Assembly: GCF_002220095.1 (NCBI RefSeq)
Contig: NZ_CP022372.1
Coordinates: forward strand, 3,134,501-3,198,500
Direction: 5' to 3'
DNA: 64,000 bases
From: Bosea sp. AS-1
Lineage (GTDB): Bacteria; Pseudomonadota; Alphaproteobacteria; Rhizobiales; Beijerinckiaceae
Below, in pieces: positions 1 through 7,891 of this stretch. Position numbers and translations under genes: made by a program. Numbering within the stretch: the stretch's first letter is position 1; every line of letters begins with the position of its first letter. Under the pieces are notes generated by a model. It searched no databases. It was given only the letters and a program-made list of their open reading frames with translations, and had not been told where the DNA came from.

Positions 1-1301
1 CGCCGAGCCACCTCCCCGATCCGCTCGCGTTCGATCCGGCGGTCGAATACGGCGTCGGCGAGGGCGGCGTGACTCTGCGCCAACGTCATTTCAGCAGCCT
101 GCATCATGGCGGCATAGGTGCGGGCTGAGACATCCGCGCCATAGGCATCGGCCGGTAATCGGGTCTCCGCAGGAACGCCATAGAGCTTCTTCCTAATCCG
201 ATCGGTCGCGGCTATGCGGGCGCCCGGGGGCGGGCCCAGCAGGGGGGCGAGCCTCGCCGCAAGTGTCGATTTCCCCGAACCCGAATAGCCGCCGACCGCG
301 ACCAGGACGGGAGGTCTGGACCTGAGGAGGCGGCAACAAAGGTCGAGATAGCCTCTCGCCTCGGTCAATCGGTCGGACACGGACCTCCCACTGTCGACCG
401 CAACGACATGAGCCCGAACTGCGGCTCTCACCGCCATGAAGAACGGCAGCAAGCGGATTCCCCGCTCGTCGTCGACGGCGTCGAGATAGCGGTTGAAGAG
501 GAGGTTGGCGAGTACTTGAAGATTCCGGTGCCAGAGGTCCATGAGAACGAAGGCGAGATCATAGAGAACATCCACGGTCGCCAGGTCCTCATCGAACTCA
601 AGGCAATCGAAGAGCAACGGCTTGCCCTCGAACAGGCAGATGTTGCGCAGGTGCAGGTCGCCATGCCCGCGCCGGACCCTTCCCTCCCGGGCTCTCTGGT
701 TGAGCAAGTCGGTATAGCGCGTCAGCGCTTCCCGGCAGCCCGCGATAACGGCTTCGACTTCGCCGCGAGGAAGAATGTCTGCGCCAGCGAGCGCGCGCTC
801 GTTGACCGCGAGCACGCGCGCCATTCGCTCGGCTCCTTCGCCGTCCGTCGAGACGGAGGCAGTCCGATGAAGTCGTGCGATCACACCTGCGAGCTCGGTC
901 ATGTCGGTCGCGGCAAGACGCTGCCGTTCGGCCATCCGGTCGAAGAGCCAGTTGTCGTTGAAGCGTTCCATTTCCAGGACGGCATCGACTAATTCGCCTT
1001 GGCCGTTCAGAGCGAGCTCCCCATTTCGTTCGCGCGTAATGCGATGCACCGCGTGATAGAGATCCGGAGCCGTCCGACGGTTCAGCATCAGCTCCTGCTC
1101 GCACATCGCCAATCGCCGTTCCGGCGTCGACAGATCGACGTAAGCCAGCTTGACTGCGCGTTTCAGTTTGAGGGCGCGGGATCCGATCAGCAGGACAACG
1201 GAGATGTGGGTGGAGACCAATTCGATCCACTCGCTGCCGCCACCGAAAACGTCGCATGAACCGAGAAAGCAGATCGTTTCATTCTGGCTGGCCATCTGCA
1301 T
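1..1301 (-). CDS. Bifunctional aminoglycoside phosphotransferase-like / AAA ATP-binding protein (3' end beyond window)
   Basis: The minus-strand frame stays open from an ATG at 1301 to the window edge, giving 433 codons without a stop, so the C-terminus is missing. The N-terminal half is a phosphotransferase fold with the catalytic loop HGDLHLRN at about residues 213-220, followed by a FDCLEFD metal-binding stretch. The C-terminal half starts an AAA/zeta-toxin-like kinase domain with a Walker A GYSGSGKST at 338-346. This two-domain arrangement matches a known uncharacterised family (COG2187 plus COG0645). The substrate is unknown and antibiotic resistance should not be assumed. A CGGAGA ribosome site precedes the start. 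An anaerobox-like palindrome lies about 145 bases upstream. Confidence 0.85.
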   Translation of the reverse strand, partial: MQMASQNETICFLGSCDVFGGGSEWIELVSTHISVVLLIGSRALKLKRAVKLAYVDLSTPERRLAMCEQELMLNRRTAPDLYHAVHRITRERNGELALNGQGELVDAVLEMERFNDNWLFDRMAERQRLAATDMTELAGVIARLHRTASVSTDGEGAERMARVLAVNERALAGADILPRGEVEAVIAGCREALTRYTDLLNQRAREGRVRRGHGDLHLRNICLFEGKPLLFDCLEFDEDLATVDVLYDLAFVLMDLWHRNLQVLANLLFNRYLDAVDDERGIRLLPFFMAVRAAVRAHVVAVDSGRSVSDRLTEARGYLDLCCRLLRSRPPVLVAVGGYSGSGKSTLAARLAPLLGPPPGARIAATDRIRKKLYGVPAETRLPADAYGADVSARTYAAMMQAAEMTLAQSHAALADAVFDRRIERERIGEVAR

Positions 1302-1720
1302 GACGTGTCTCCGGTCGAAGCACCACATTCTTCCCGCCCGGAGAAATCACCTTGATGCTCGTCAAGCTCGGCGGCCTGGCGTTCCCGAAATTTGAGCAGC
1401 ACCAGCGCTTCACGATGGCTCGTCTCGGGAGCCGGATATCATCCTTGACGATAATCAAGGACTGCCGCCGGCGTTGCGATTATGAAGGCTCGTTTCCTCC
1501 GAAGAGTCATGCCGTGCCCGAAGCACATGCGACCGACTGGATTACTAAGGCCAGGCGTTCCTGGCGGGCTTGGCGCAAAACCCAGCCGCCCGAGATCGTC
1601 ACCGAACTCGATCAGAAGCCGGCCTTTGCGTTCCTGCTGCATCTGCGGGCCTTCATCAGCCTCATTCGCGAAATCATCTCCCGCTAAGCCTCTGCCGCAC
1701 GCGTTGCACGGTCCAAGGTT
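1302..1720. other. Intergenic stretch with no recognisable gene
   Basis: Short open frames exist on both strands but none has a recognisable domain or a convincing ribosome site. The one signal seen is the anaerobox-like palindrome at 1445-1458. It probably holds the promoter of the phosphotransferase/ATPase gene and the 3' flank of the metallo-hydrolase. Confidence 0.5.
1445..1458. promoter_or_regulatory. FNR/FixK-type anaerobox
   Basis: The sequence TTGACGATAATCAA matches the CRP/FNR-family consensus TTGAY-N4-RTCAA in both half sites. It sits upstream of the minus-strand phosphotransferase/ATPase gene. One of four such sites in the first 5.8 kb. Confidence 0.5.
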
Positions 1721-3328
1721 TCATTCGGGCGAGAGAGCCTTCCTCAGCCGCCTGACGATCTGCTTCCGCGCGCGTTCGTCCGCAGCCAGCGACATCTGCT
1801 CGTCGATATCGAGGATCAGGCTGGACAGTTCATTATGCCAGTCGAGCCGGCCGGCGCTTTCTGCTGCGCTGCGGACCGGACTGCTGACCTGACGAGGGGT
1901 TCCGCCCGGGAGCGCGAACATGCTGTCGAGCGAGGGCGCGATGACGAGCAGTGCGGGATCCAGCTTCCTCAACCTCTCGGCCAAGCCCTGCATGGCGTGT
2001 TCCTCGCCATGGGTCAGAAAAACAGACCCGGAGATCGGCCGCCTTTCAGCGATCCAGGCGGCTAGCTGAGGTCCATCGGCATGGCCGGAATAGACGTCGA
2101 GCGAGCGGATGCGGGCCTTCACCTGGACGTCCTCGCCCATCAGCCGCACATGGCGAGCGCCATCGAGCAGGATTCGACCGAGCGTCCCTTGCGCCTGGAA
2201 GCCGACGAAGAGGATCGTCGCAGCACCGCGCCACAACCATTCCTTCAGATGATGTCGAATGCGGCCCGCATCGCACATGCCGCTCGCCGCGATCACGATA
2301 TGAAAGCCGCGGATGCGGTCGATGGCTTTGCTCTGTTCGACGGATTCCGTGAACCGGACCTGGGGATCCCGCAAGGCCTCGAGTAAGGCTCCGCCATTCA
2401 TCATCTCACCCGCGTGCTTCTCGAAGACCGCGCTGGCCTTGGTCGCAAGTGGTGAATCGACGAAGATCGGCGCGCCCGGAATGCGCCCTGCCTTCATCAG
2501 CCGGATGAGATCGACAAGGAGCTCCTGGGTCCGTTCGACAGCAAAGGAGGGAATGAGAAGCGGCCCCTCAAGCTGTGCCGCAGCGGTTACCTCGGCTTGC
2601 AGCAACAGCAGGCGTTGGTCCAGCGTAACGTCTTCCCGATCGACGTCGCCATAGGTCGTCTCGCAGATAACGTAGTCGATCTTTTGTGGACCGGTCGGAT
2701 CAGCGTGGAACGGCTTAAGGCTGGAGCCGACATCTCCCGAAAAGAGTATCCGAAGGGGAATGCCGCTGGGTCTGTCGATCTCGACCTCAATGGAGGCCGA
2801 GCCGAGCAGATGACCGGCATCCCAGTATCGCGCACGTATCCCTTTGGCGATTGCCATCAGCTTGCCGAGCGGGACGGAACGAAACTGCGTAAGGGTCGTG
2901 ATGGCCTGCTCGATCCCGTAGATCGCCTCTACCACCGAACGGCCCCGCCGTGCGTTTCTCCGGTTGAGCTGCTCGACCTCCATCTCCTGGATGTGCCCGG
3001 AATCCGGCAGCATTACCGAGCAGAGATCGACGGTCGCCGCGGTTGCGAATATCGGCCCTTGGAATCCGTCCTTCGCGAGCTTTGGCAGCAACCCGCTGTG
3101 GTCGATATGGGCATGGGTCAGGAGCACGGCGTCGATTGAGGCGGGGTCGAAGGGAAAGGCCCGGTAGTTCAATTCCTTTTCCGATTTTGACCCTTGGAAC
3201 ATGCCGCAATCGATGAGGATGTGAGCCTCGTCCGTCCGAAGCGAAAAGCAGGAACCGGTGACCGCGTGGGCCGCTCCGTGAAAGCAGAGACGGATTCCGG
3301 TTAACTGCCGACATTCCACCTCTGTCAT
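1721..3328 (-). CDS. MBL-fold metallo-hydrolase of the beta-CASP RNase family
   Basis: A 535-residue protein starting at the ATG at 3328, which has a GGAGA ribosome site. A longer frame upstream of it lacks family similarity. The zinc motif HAHIDH lies at residues 72-77, after LIDCG. The later part shows the beta-CASP and RMMBL features, including an IPSFAVERTQE stretch, a SGMCDAGRI stretch and a late SGHADG. Family members process RNA or single-stranded nucleic acid with two zinc ions. The product is cytoplasmic (no signal peptide). It is divergent from the host-attachment gene and shares with it a region holding a near-consensus anaerobox. The exact substrate cannot be read from sequence. 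Confidence 0.88.
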   Translation of the reverse strand: MTEVECRQLTGIRLCFHGAAHAVTGSCFSLRTDEAHILIDCGMFQGSKSEKELNYRAFPFDPASIDAVLLTHAHIDHSGLLPKLAKDGFQGPIFATAATVDLCSVMLPDSGHIQEMEVEQLNRRNARRGRSVVEAIYGIEQAITTLTQFRSVPLGKLMAIAKGIRARYWDAGHLLGSASIEVEIDRPSGIPLRILFSGDVGSSLKPFHADPTGPQKIDYVICETTYGDVDREDVTLDQRLLLLQAEVTAAAQLEGPLLIPSFAVERTQELLVDLIRLMKAGRIPGAPIFVDSPLATKASAVFEKHAGEMMNGGALLEALRDPQVRFTESVEQSKAIDRIRGFHIVIAASGMCDAGRIRHHLKEWLWRGAATILFVGFQAQGTLGRILLDGARHVRLMGEDVQVKARIRSLDVYSGHADGPQLAAWIAERRPISGSVFLTHGEEHAMQGLAERLRKLDPALLVIAPSLDSMFALPGGTPRQVSSPVRSAAESAGRLDWHNELSSLILDIDEQMSLAADERARKQIVRRLRKALSPE

Positions 3329-3401
3329 TGTCGATCTCCGAAAAGAGCCGCAGCCCTTGGGCCGAATGAAGCCTTCGCAGCACAGTCCTTGGAAGCACGC
3401 C

Positions 3402-3415
3402 TTGAGAACGATCAA
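3402..3415. promoter_or_regulatory. Near-consensus FNR/FixK anaerobox
   Basis: TTGAGAACGATCAA has one mismatch to TTGAY-N4-RTCAA. It lies in the divergent region between the metallo-hydrolase (start 3328) and the host-attachment gene (start 3514), so it could serve either. Confidence 0.35.
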
Positions 3416-3513
3416 ATTCGCTGCTGATGCGTTCCTTTTGCGCTGGATCAAGGCGGGGGCGAGAACCGTCGCGATCCTCGTCAAAGACCAGACCCGACTT
3501 AGGGAGCGCAGTC

Positions 3514-3960
3514 ATGGACCTCCGGATTCCGCACGATGCCTGGGTGATCGTATGCGATGCCCGCAAGGCGATGTTTCTGAGAAACGAGGGCAGCCCAACG
3601 CAGCCCAAGCTCGAAGTCGACGAGGTGATGGAAGCCTCCGCGAACCCGCCGAGCGGTCGACAAGGAACGGACCGGCCAGGCCGCATTCAAAACGCGGTCG
3701 GCCCCACGAGCGCGACCGAGGAAACGGATTGGCACGAACTGGCCGAGACGAAATTTGCGCGCGACACGGCTGCCGCCCTCAAGCGTCCCAATCAATCCGG
3801 ACTACCCCAGGACATCGTGCTGGTGGCGCCGCCGCGTTTCCTCGCGGCGCTTCGCCAACACCTCGATGGGGAATCGCGCTCTCGCATCCTCGCGGAGGTC
3901 GACAAGGACCTGGCCAAGCACCCGATCCACGAAATTGAGCGGCTGCTGTCGAGCCCTTAG
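3514..3960 (+). CDS. Host attachment family protein
   Basis: A 148-residue soluble protein starting at ATG 3514, behind an AGGGAG ribosome site. It opens with a WVIVCDARKAMFLRN strand-turn typical of the family annotated as required for attachment to host cells, and ends with a conserved VDKDLAKHPIHEIERLL helix. The name comes from a plant-associated member; the biochemical role is unknown and the fold resembles eRF1-like ribosome-associated factors. It is followed closely by chaB and probably co-transcribed with it. The neighbours suggest a role in stress or low oxygen rather than attachment. Confidence 0.8.
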   Translation: MDLRIPHDAWVIVCDARKAMFLRNEGSPTQPKLEVDEVMEASANPPSGRQGTDRPGRIQNAVGPTSATEETDWHELAETKFARDTAAALKRPNQSGLPQDIVLVAPPRFLAALRQHLDGESRSRILAEVDKDLAKHPIHEIERLLSSP

Positions 3961-4052
3961 GGGTCGCCCCGTTTCGTGCGTCGTTCAGAGGCGAATGCAT
4001 GTTGCGCCCGCAAGCCGCGCTTCAGGCAGCCCGCAATTGGAGGAATTCACTC

Positions 4053-4289
4053 ATGCCCTATGCGAGCAATATGGACCTGCCGCCGTCGGTGCGCGGTCAT
4101 CTGCCCCAGCATGCGCAGGACATCTATCGAGCGGCCTTCAACCACGGCTTTGCTTCGCATGCCGCCGATGTCGATCGCGAGGAAATCGCCCACCGCATCG
4201 CTTGGGCAGCGGTCAAGCATTCCTATGTCAAGGATGGCGACCAATGGGTTCTGCGGGGAGACCATCGCGGCTCGGAGAAGCGGCCTTAA
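4053..4289 (+). CDS. chaB: ChaB family protein
   Basis: A 78-residue protein with the ChaB signature: an N-terminal LPPSVRGHLPQHAQDIYRAA helix, a central AHRIAWAAVKHSY helix and a C-terminal basic tail. ATG 4053 is chosen because GGAGGA sits 9 bases upstream. ChaB was named as a regulator of the ChaA cation antiporter, but no chaA is visible here, and the family's molecular role is poorly defined. It lies between the host-attachment gene and a decayed P-type ATPase, with its stop codon overlapping the next start (TAATG). Confidence 0.85.
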   Translation: MPYASNMDLPPSVRGHLPQHAQDIYRAAFNHGFASHAADVDREEIAHRIAWAAVKHSYVKDGDQWVLRGDHRGSEKRP

Positions 4290-4635
4290 TGACAGACCTG
4301 ATGCTGGGCGACTGCGCCAAACCCACGTCCTATCCCTATGCCTGGCGCATCCGCGAGCTGACGCTCGCCGTCTTGCCCGTTGGGGCCGTGAAGCTGGCCT
4401 ATGCCATGACGATCCTGGCTCTCGGCTGCCCCCCTGCCTCTGGATCGTGATTGCGCTCTACGGGACCAGCGCCTGCTTCGGCCTGGTCCTTGATGCGCTC
4501 AAGGTTGCGATGTTGAAGCGACTGCCGATCGATCAACGCACGTCCAGCTTGCCCGCGGCGAAATGCCCGAACCCGGAGATGAAGGCAGATGGCCGCCTGG
4601 GCTCGGCGCAACACTCGAGAACGATGGCTTCTTGA
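4289..4635 (+). pseudogene. Frameshifted, internally deleted remnant of a P-type cation ATPase C-terminus
   Basis: From ATG 4289 a hydrophobic frame reads YAWRIRELTLAVLPVGAVKL and stops at 4450. After a run of six C at 4429-4434 the hydrophobic protein continues in another frame (LWIVIALYGTSACFGLVLDALKV...). One added C, or two fewer, would rejoin the halves. Both pieces resemble the last membrane segments of plasma-membrane proton-efflux type P-ATPases, but a central block of the usual tail and all the catalytic domains are absent. I infer a decayed fragment. The exact right boundary is uncertain; the second frame stops at 4635. The family match is from memory and needs a search. Confidence 0.5.
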
Positions 4636-4645
4636 TCCCGATCAA
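4632..4645. promoter_or_regulatory. Perfect FNR/FixK anaerobox upstream of the nitroreductase
   Basis: TTGATCCCGATCAA is a perfect TTGAT-N4-ATCAA palindrome whose centre is about 57 bases upstream of the nitroreductase ATG. The spacing suits activation of that promoter. Confidence 0.6.
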
Positions 4646-4694
4646 GGTTTGCGGACCCAACTTGCTCGATTCTGCCGCGAGGGAGGCAAACGCC

Positions 4695-5264
4695 ATGGAA
4701 TTCTTCGAAGCTCTTTATGGCCGACGGGCGACCCGAGCATTTTCCCCTCAGCCGGTATCCGGGCCGGTCATCGAGCGGCTGATCGATGCGGCAATCCAAG
4801 CTCCAAGCGCGATCAATGAGCAGCCTTGGGACTTCGCGATCATCCAGGAGAGCGATCTGCTGGACCGGATTGCAGGAGCAGCGAAGGAGTTGGTGAGCAA
4901 CATTGCCGAACACGCTCCGCCTCGACCAATTCACGCCAACCTGCAAGATCCCAATTTCAACATCCTCTATCACGCGCCAGCTTTGATCGTTATCTCGGCG
5001 CGAACCGGAGAATGGGCGGTCGAAGACGGCACGCTCGCTGCGGAGAACCTCATGCTGGCCGCTCATGCACTCGGACTCGGCTCCTGCTGGATCGGCCTCG
5101 CGCAGCGCTGGCTCGAAACGGAGGACGGTAGGCGCGCCATCGAGATCCCGGCCGGGTTCATGCCGATCGCTCCGATCATCATAGGCTACCCGTCGGAGAA
5201 AGCCGCACCCGTTCCGAGAACACCCGCTCGCACTCGGTGGATTGGAAACAAGATTGAGCTTTGA
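4695..5264 (+). CDS. Nitroreductase family flavoprotein
   Basis: A 189-residue protein starting at ATG 4695 with GGGAGG 8 bases upstream. It has the family layout: an N-terminal LYGRRATRAFSPQPV with the FMN-phosphate-binding RR(A/S)xR motif, then APSAINEQPWDFAII, then a C-terminal glycine-rich LGLGSCWIGLAQ segment that closes over the flavin. Such enzymes use NAD(P)H to reduce nitro groups, quinones or other small acceptors; the substrate is unknown. The anaerobox just upstream suggests induction at low oxygen, as for nitroreductases of dormancy regulons. Confidence 0.88.
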   Translation: MEFFEALYGRRATRAFSPQPVSGPVIERLIDAAIQAPSAINEQPWDFAIIQESDLLDRIAGAAKELVSNIAEHAPPRPIHANLQDPNFNILYHAPALIVISARTGEWAVEDGTLAAENLMLAAHALGLGSCWIGLAQRWLETEDGRRAIEIPAGFMPIAPIIIGYPSEKAAPVPRTPARTRWIGNKIEL

Positions 5265-5302
5265 AAACTCCCAATGGAATTGAAACCGGTCCGCCCGCTG
5301 TT

Positions 5303-5707
5303 TCACTCCTGTATGCTTTTAAGATAATCGACGATTGCTTTGATCCTCGCGGATTCCGATGCGTCCGAATTGCCATTGGACAATTCGCGCCCCCAAACCG
5401 GCATCTCGTAATTGCCGTGAGCCCGAAGCGACTTCCTGCCGTCGATCACGTTCACAAGAAAACGTTCGGGAAACACACTGCCGTTTTTCCGAGCTAGCTG
5501 GCGCAGATCAGGAGGCTTGGTCCTCAAGGCGGGCGCCACGACGCCATCTCCAGCCCCCCCTCGGCCGTGACAGCTTGCGCATTTGCTGCCGAACTCAGCC
5601 TTGCCCCGATCCGTTTCGACCGCCATGGCGTCGAACGACGGGAGAAGCCCCAGAATGAAGGGAATGCAGAACGTCGCTGCCGCTATTCCGAACCTGAGCT
5701 GTGTCAT
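5303..5707 (-). CDS. Periplasmic c-type cytochrome
   Basis: A 134-residue protein with an N-terminal signal peptide (hydrophobic residues about 7-25, cleavage near AMA-VE). It has one heme-attachment motif CASCH at residues 43-47 followed by GRGGAGDG, and a probable axial methionine in NYEMPVWG. The size and motif order fit class I cytochromes c of the cytochrome c6/cbb3-associated type, which carry electrons in the periplasm. It is convergent with the nitroreductase gene. A perfect anaerobox lies about 100 bases upstream of the start. Confidence 0.88.
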   Translation of the reverse strand: MTQLRFGIAAATFCIPFILGLLPSFDAMAVETDRGKAEFGSKCASCHGRGGAGDGVVAPALRTKPPDLRQLARKNGSVFPERFLVNVIDGRKSLRAHGNYEMPVWGRELSNGNSDASESARIKAIVDYLKSIQE

Positions 5708-5807
5708 GATCGGTCCAACCTTGCGTGGGATGCCGCTCCCAGGGCGCGCAGCCGCCGAATATCGGCCGCTCCGAGTTCATGTAACGCATGGATTGCTCGG
5801 ATCCGTT

Positions 5808-5821
5808 TTGACGCTCGTCAA
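5808..5821. promoter_or_regulatory. Perfect FNR/FixK-type palindrome upstream of cytochrome c
   Basis: TTGACGCTCGTCAA is a perfect TTGAC-N4-GTCAA inverted repeat centred about 107 bases upstream of the cytochrome start codon, in the promoter region of the minus-strand gene. Confidence 0.55.
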
Positions 5822-6009
5822 TGAACTCGAAATTTCGACGTTGGCTACCGTCGGATGCATGCAGCGCTGCGGAACCGCGGTCTTGTCATGAACCGCAAGA
5901 AGATCAGGCGGCTGAGACGGAGGGAGGAAAATTCTGACCCGTTCGGTCAACTGGCGCCGGAAGCTACCAAACCCGCGCCGTCAGATCTGATAGTTTGCTA
6001 CCTAATGCT

Positions 6010-6051
6010 GCAAAAAACAACCCCGCCGGGCTTGTCATCGCCATGGCGGGG
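6010..6051 (-). terminator. Rho-independent terminator downstream of the PemK-like toxin gene
   Basis: On the minus strand the arms CCCCGCC and GGCGGGG (6045-6051 with 6021-6027) form a stem, followed by TTGTTTTTTG. It lies about 55 bases past the toxin stop codon. Confidence 0.65.
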
Positions 6052-6106
6052 CTGGCCCCTGACGGGGTCTTGAGACTCAACGGCCGAAGCCGCGAGCGAT
6101 CACCTT

Positions 6107-6544
6107 CTAAGTGGGCTTCGGCAGGGAATCTGTCAAGTGACCGAAACCCAAACCATGAAGCACGCAGGCCTGAATGCGGACGAAATCTTCCGGCTTCACC
6201 TTGGGCGATAGGAACTTGCGTTTCCCGGACTGATCCCGCTGCGTGCGGAAAAGATCCAGTCGTTTCAGTCCGACAGTAACTATCAAATCAGCCTTAACCC
6301 ACCATACCGCATACGGGAACGGATCGGGTAGAGGCGCATCCAGCTCAAGCTTACATTGATAGGCCACGGGGTATGGGCTTTCTGTGCCGCTAAAGCCAAC
6401 GACGGCGCATAGATTATCTCGCCGCGGAAGTCGCGGAGAAATTACCACGGCAGGTCGCTTCTTCACCATTTCGGGCTTTTCAAAGCCTTTTGAAAAATCG
6501 CAAAGGACAATGGTAGCAGGCGTTGGCAAATACTGAATCGGCAT
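6107..6544 (-). CDS. PemK/MazF-like toxin-family protein
   Basis: A 145-residue protein. The N-terminus contains the family hallmark of a beta strand followed by KKRPAVVISPR, and a later SPYPVAYQCKLELD strand, as in PemK/MazF endoribonucleases that cut mRNA. It is somewhat longer than the usual 110-120 residues. No small antitoxin gene overlaps it: the next upstream gene in the same direction is an XRE regulator 234 bases away. It may therefore be a solitary or divergent toxin, or pair with the XRE protein. A terminator follows. Activity cannot be judged from sequence. Confidence 0.7.
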   Translation of the reverse strand: MPIQYLPTPATIVLCDFSKGFEKPEMVKKRPAVVISPRLPRRDNLCAVVGFSGTESPYPVAYQCKLELDAPLPDPFPYAVWWVKADLIVTVGLKRLDLFRTQRDQSGKRKFLSPKVKPEDFVRIQACVLHGLGFGHLTDSLPKPT

Positions 6545-6778
6545 CGCAAACTCGGAACAACATCGAAGTCGTGCCTAGCACGGGTACCTAATCTCCTCAA
6601 ACGAACCAGCTTGGACCGACGGTGGTCATATGTGAGATCGAACTTGCCGACTGAATCCGGCTCATTCTTCGGATACCGTCACCTGGAGTTCAAAGTAACT
6701 GCGGCGTGATCTTAAGCCCAAGCACACCGCCCCTACTCCCGAAGTGCACGGTCGGCCAATCGGGAGGCTTGCGGGAGC

Positions 6779-7102
6779 CTAGCGCCTGAGGCCGAAATTA
6801 AGGATCGCCCCGCACGCCCCACCGATATCGACGAAGTGCACCCCCTCGTCCGCGAGCACTGACAGAACTGCGTCGCGAATCCGAGCTTGCGGACGCCGGA
6901 GGTCGCTCTCGAGTTCGGCGAGCGTCTGTCTTCTGATGTTGGCTCGTTCTGCCAGTTCAACTTGGCTCCAACCAAGGAGTCCCCGGGCTGCAACCACCAA
7001 ACGTCCAGTAACCATATCCCCGGAAACGATTCGAACATTTTGTTCGAAACCGGCATTGGGCTTTTGCGACCTCGAGGGCGCCTGATCGTCATCCGGCATC
7101 AC
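6779..7102 (-). CDS. XRE-family helix-turn-helix regulator
   Basis: A 107-residue protein with a central HTH: ARGLLGWSQVELAERANI followed by RRQTLAELESDLRRP, the Cro/C1 pattern. A short tail (GVHFVDIGGACGAILNF) resembles the C-terminus common in small alphaproteobacterial XRE proteins. It is divergent from the unknown gene at 7201. An 18-bp inverted repeat in the shared 98-base gap is a plausible operator. It may control the toxin gene on its own strand, the AAA+ protease cluster on the other, or both. Confidence 0.82.
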   Translation of the reverse strand: MMPDDDQAPSRSQKPNAGFEQNVRIVSGDMVTGRLVVAARGLLGWSQVELAERANIRRQTLAELESDLRRPQARIRDAVLSVLADEGVHFVDIGGACGAILNFGLRR

Positions 7103-7164
7103 GCAACCTCATCCGCAACCATTCTGAACCCCGCGCTGGATTTCGCGGATCTTTGAAGTCGGCG

Positions 7165-7182
7165 TCCGAAAGACATTTCGGA
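7165..7182. promoter_or_regulatory. 18-bp inverted repeat between the XRE gene and the unknown gene at 7201
   Basis: TCCGAAA and TTTCGGA are perfect arms separated by four bases. Placed in a 98-base divergent gap beside an XRE gene, this is a good operator candidate. The right arm also forms part of a motif similar to the putative transposon end at 16832-16842, so a transposon-end reading is possible. Confidence 0.4.
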
Positions 7183-7200
7183 TGACGGCGGAGCATTGCC

Positions 7201-7785
7201 ATGAGCCTTACGTTATCGAAAACACCTGATACCCCGGAGCCAATTAATGCGTTCGGATGGCAACATTGCCTGGACGATATCTTGGACGCACGCCTGATCG
7301 CTGACCGAAGGGTAGTCGACTTCCATCGAAACCATCCAAAGGATTCAATCCTATTCAGCGCCGGCGCTCCGCCCGGCTCGACCGCGCGAACCGTTCGGAC
7401 AACCCATCGGATTCTTACCGTCGTTGCAATCCCCGGGGGCATGGCGGAAGCGACGATCCTCCGCCGGAACCTCCACAACCGTCCAGACCTACACGATCTC
7501 CTCCTTCTATCAGAGCGATACCTTCGCCGCCGACCACACATCGACGGCGCCGTGCTTGTCGCCGAATGTGCCGGAACTCCTGTTTCCCCTCTAGCACGAG
7601 TTCTCCTATGGGAACATCTATCAGAGTTCGGAGGTAGCTCCGTCCTCGGCGACTGCACGGCGTGCATGCATGGGGCACCGGATCCCGTTCAGGCCATCCT
7701 GTCCCTTGCCGCGACGAAGACGATAGCCATCGACATCAGCCGCCCGATCACTGCACAGACGCTCGTGTACCTCCCGGTACGCTAA
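7201..7785 (+). CDS. Uncharacterised protein, 194 residues
   Basis: I do not recognise the family. ATG 7201 has GGCGGAG about 9 bases upstream. The protein is soluble with no signal peptide or membrane segment. It has a mid-region rich in leucine and arginine (LHDLLLLSERYLRRRPHIDGAV) and four cysteines, two of them in GDCTACMHG near residue 155. It precedes a small protein and the AAA+/M41 protease in the same direction, which suggests a joint role, possibly as cargo of the Tn7-like element. Base composition is a little lower in GC than the genes around it. Confidence 0.6.
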   Translation: MSLTLSKTPDTPEPINAFGWQHCLDDILDARLIADRRVVDFHRNHPKDSILFSAGAPPGSTARTVRTTHRILTVVAIPGGMAEATILRRNLHNRPDLHDLLLLSERYLRRRPHIDGAVLVAECAGTPVSPLARVLLWEHLSEFGGSSVLGDCTACMHGAPDPVQAILSLAATKTIAIDISRPITAQTLVYLPVR

Positions 7786-7891
7786 ACGCCGATCTTTGGC
7801 GGCTTGTCCTCGGCCGTAGCCACCAAGCCCTTCCCATTCCCCTTCTGAACTTCTCGCCGTCGGCCCTACCCGGGACCGCGCACGATGGAAT

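Larger units (their letters stand above)
5708..6106. other. Intergenic region: cytochrome promoter, anaerobox and toxin terminator
   Basis: No convincing gene. It contains the anaerobox at 5808-5821 and the minus-strand terminator near 6010-6051. A short frame from 5888 begins MNRKKIRRLRRREE, which is faintly like the helix found in IS3-type transposases, but it is too short and loses similarity at once. Confidence 0.5.

Noticed and set aside
1-1301. Antibiotic-resistance aminoglycoside phosphotransferase
   Set aside because: The fusion to a C-terminal AAA ATPase marks a distinct uncharacterised family, and nothing here indicates resistance.
1352-1687. A 111-codon plus-strand frame and its minus-strand counterpart
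   Set aside because: No ribosome site, no recognisable motif and overlapping alternatives in several frames.
5855-6073. Short frame starting with a transposase-like MNRKKIRRLRR helix
   Set aside because: Only about 14 residues resemble IS3-type proteins and the rest has no similarity; could be chance basic sequence.
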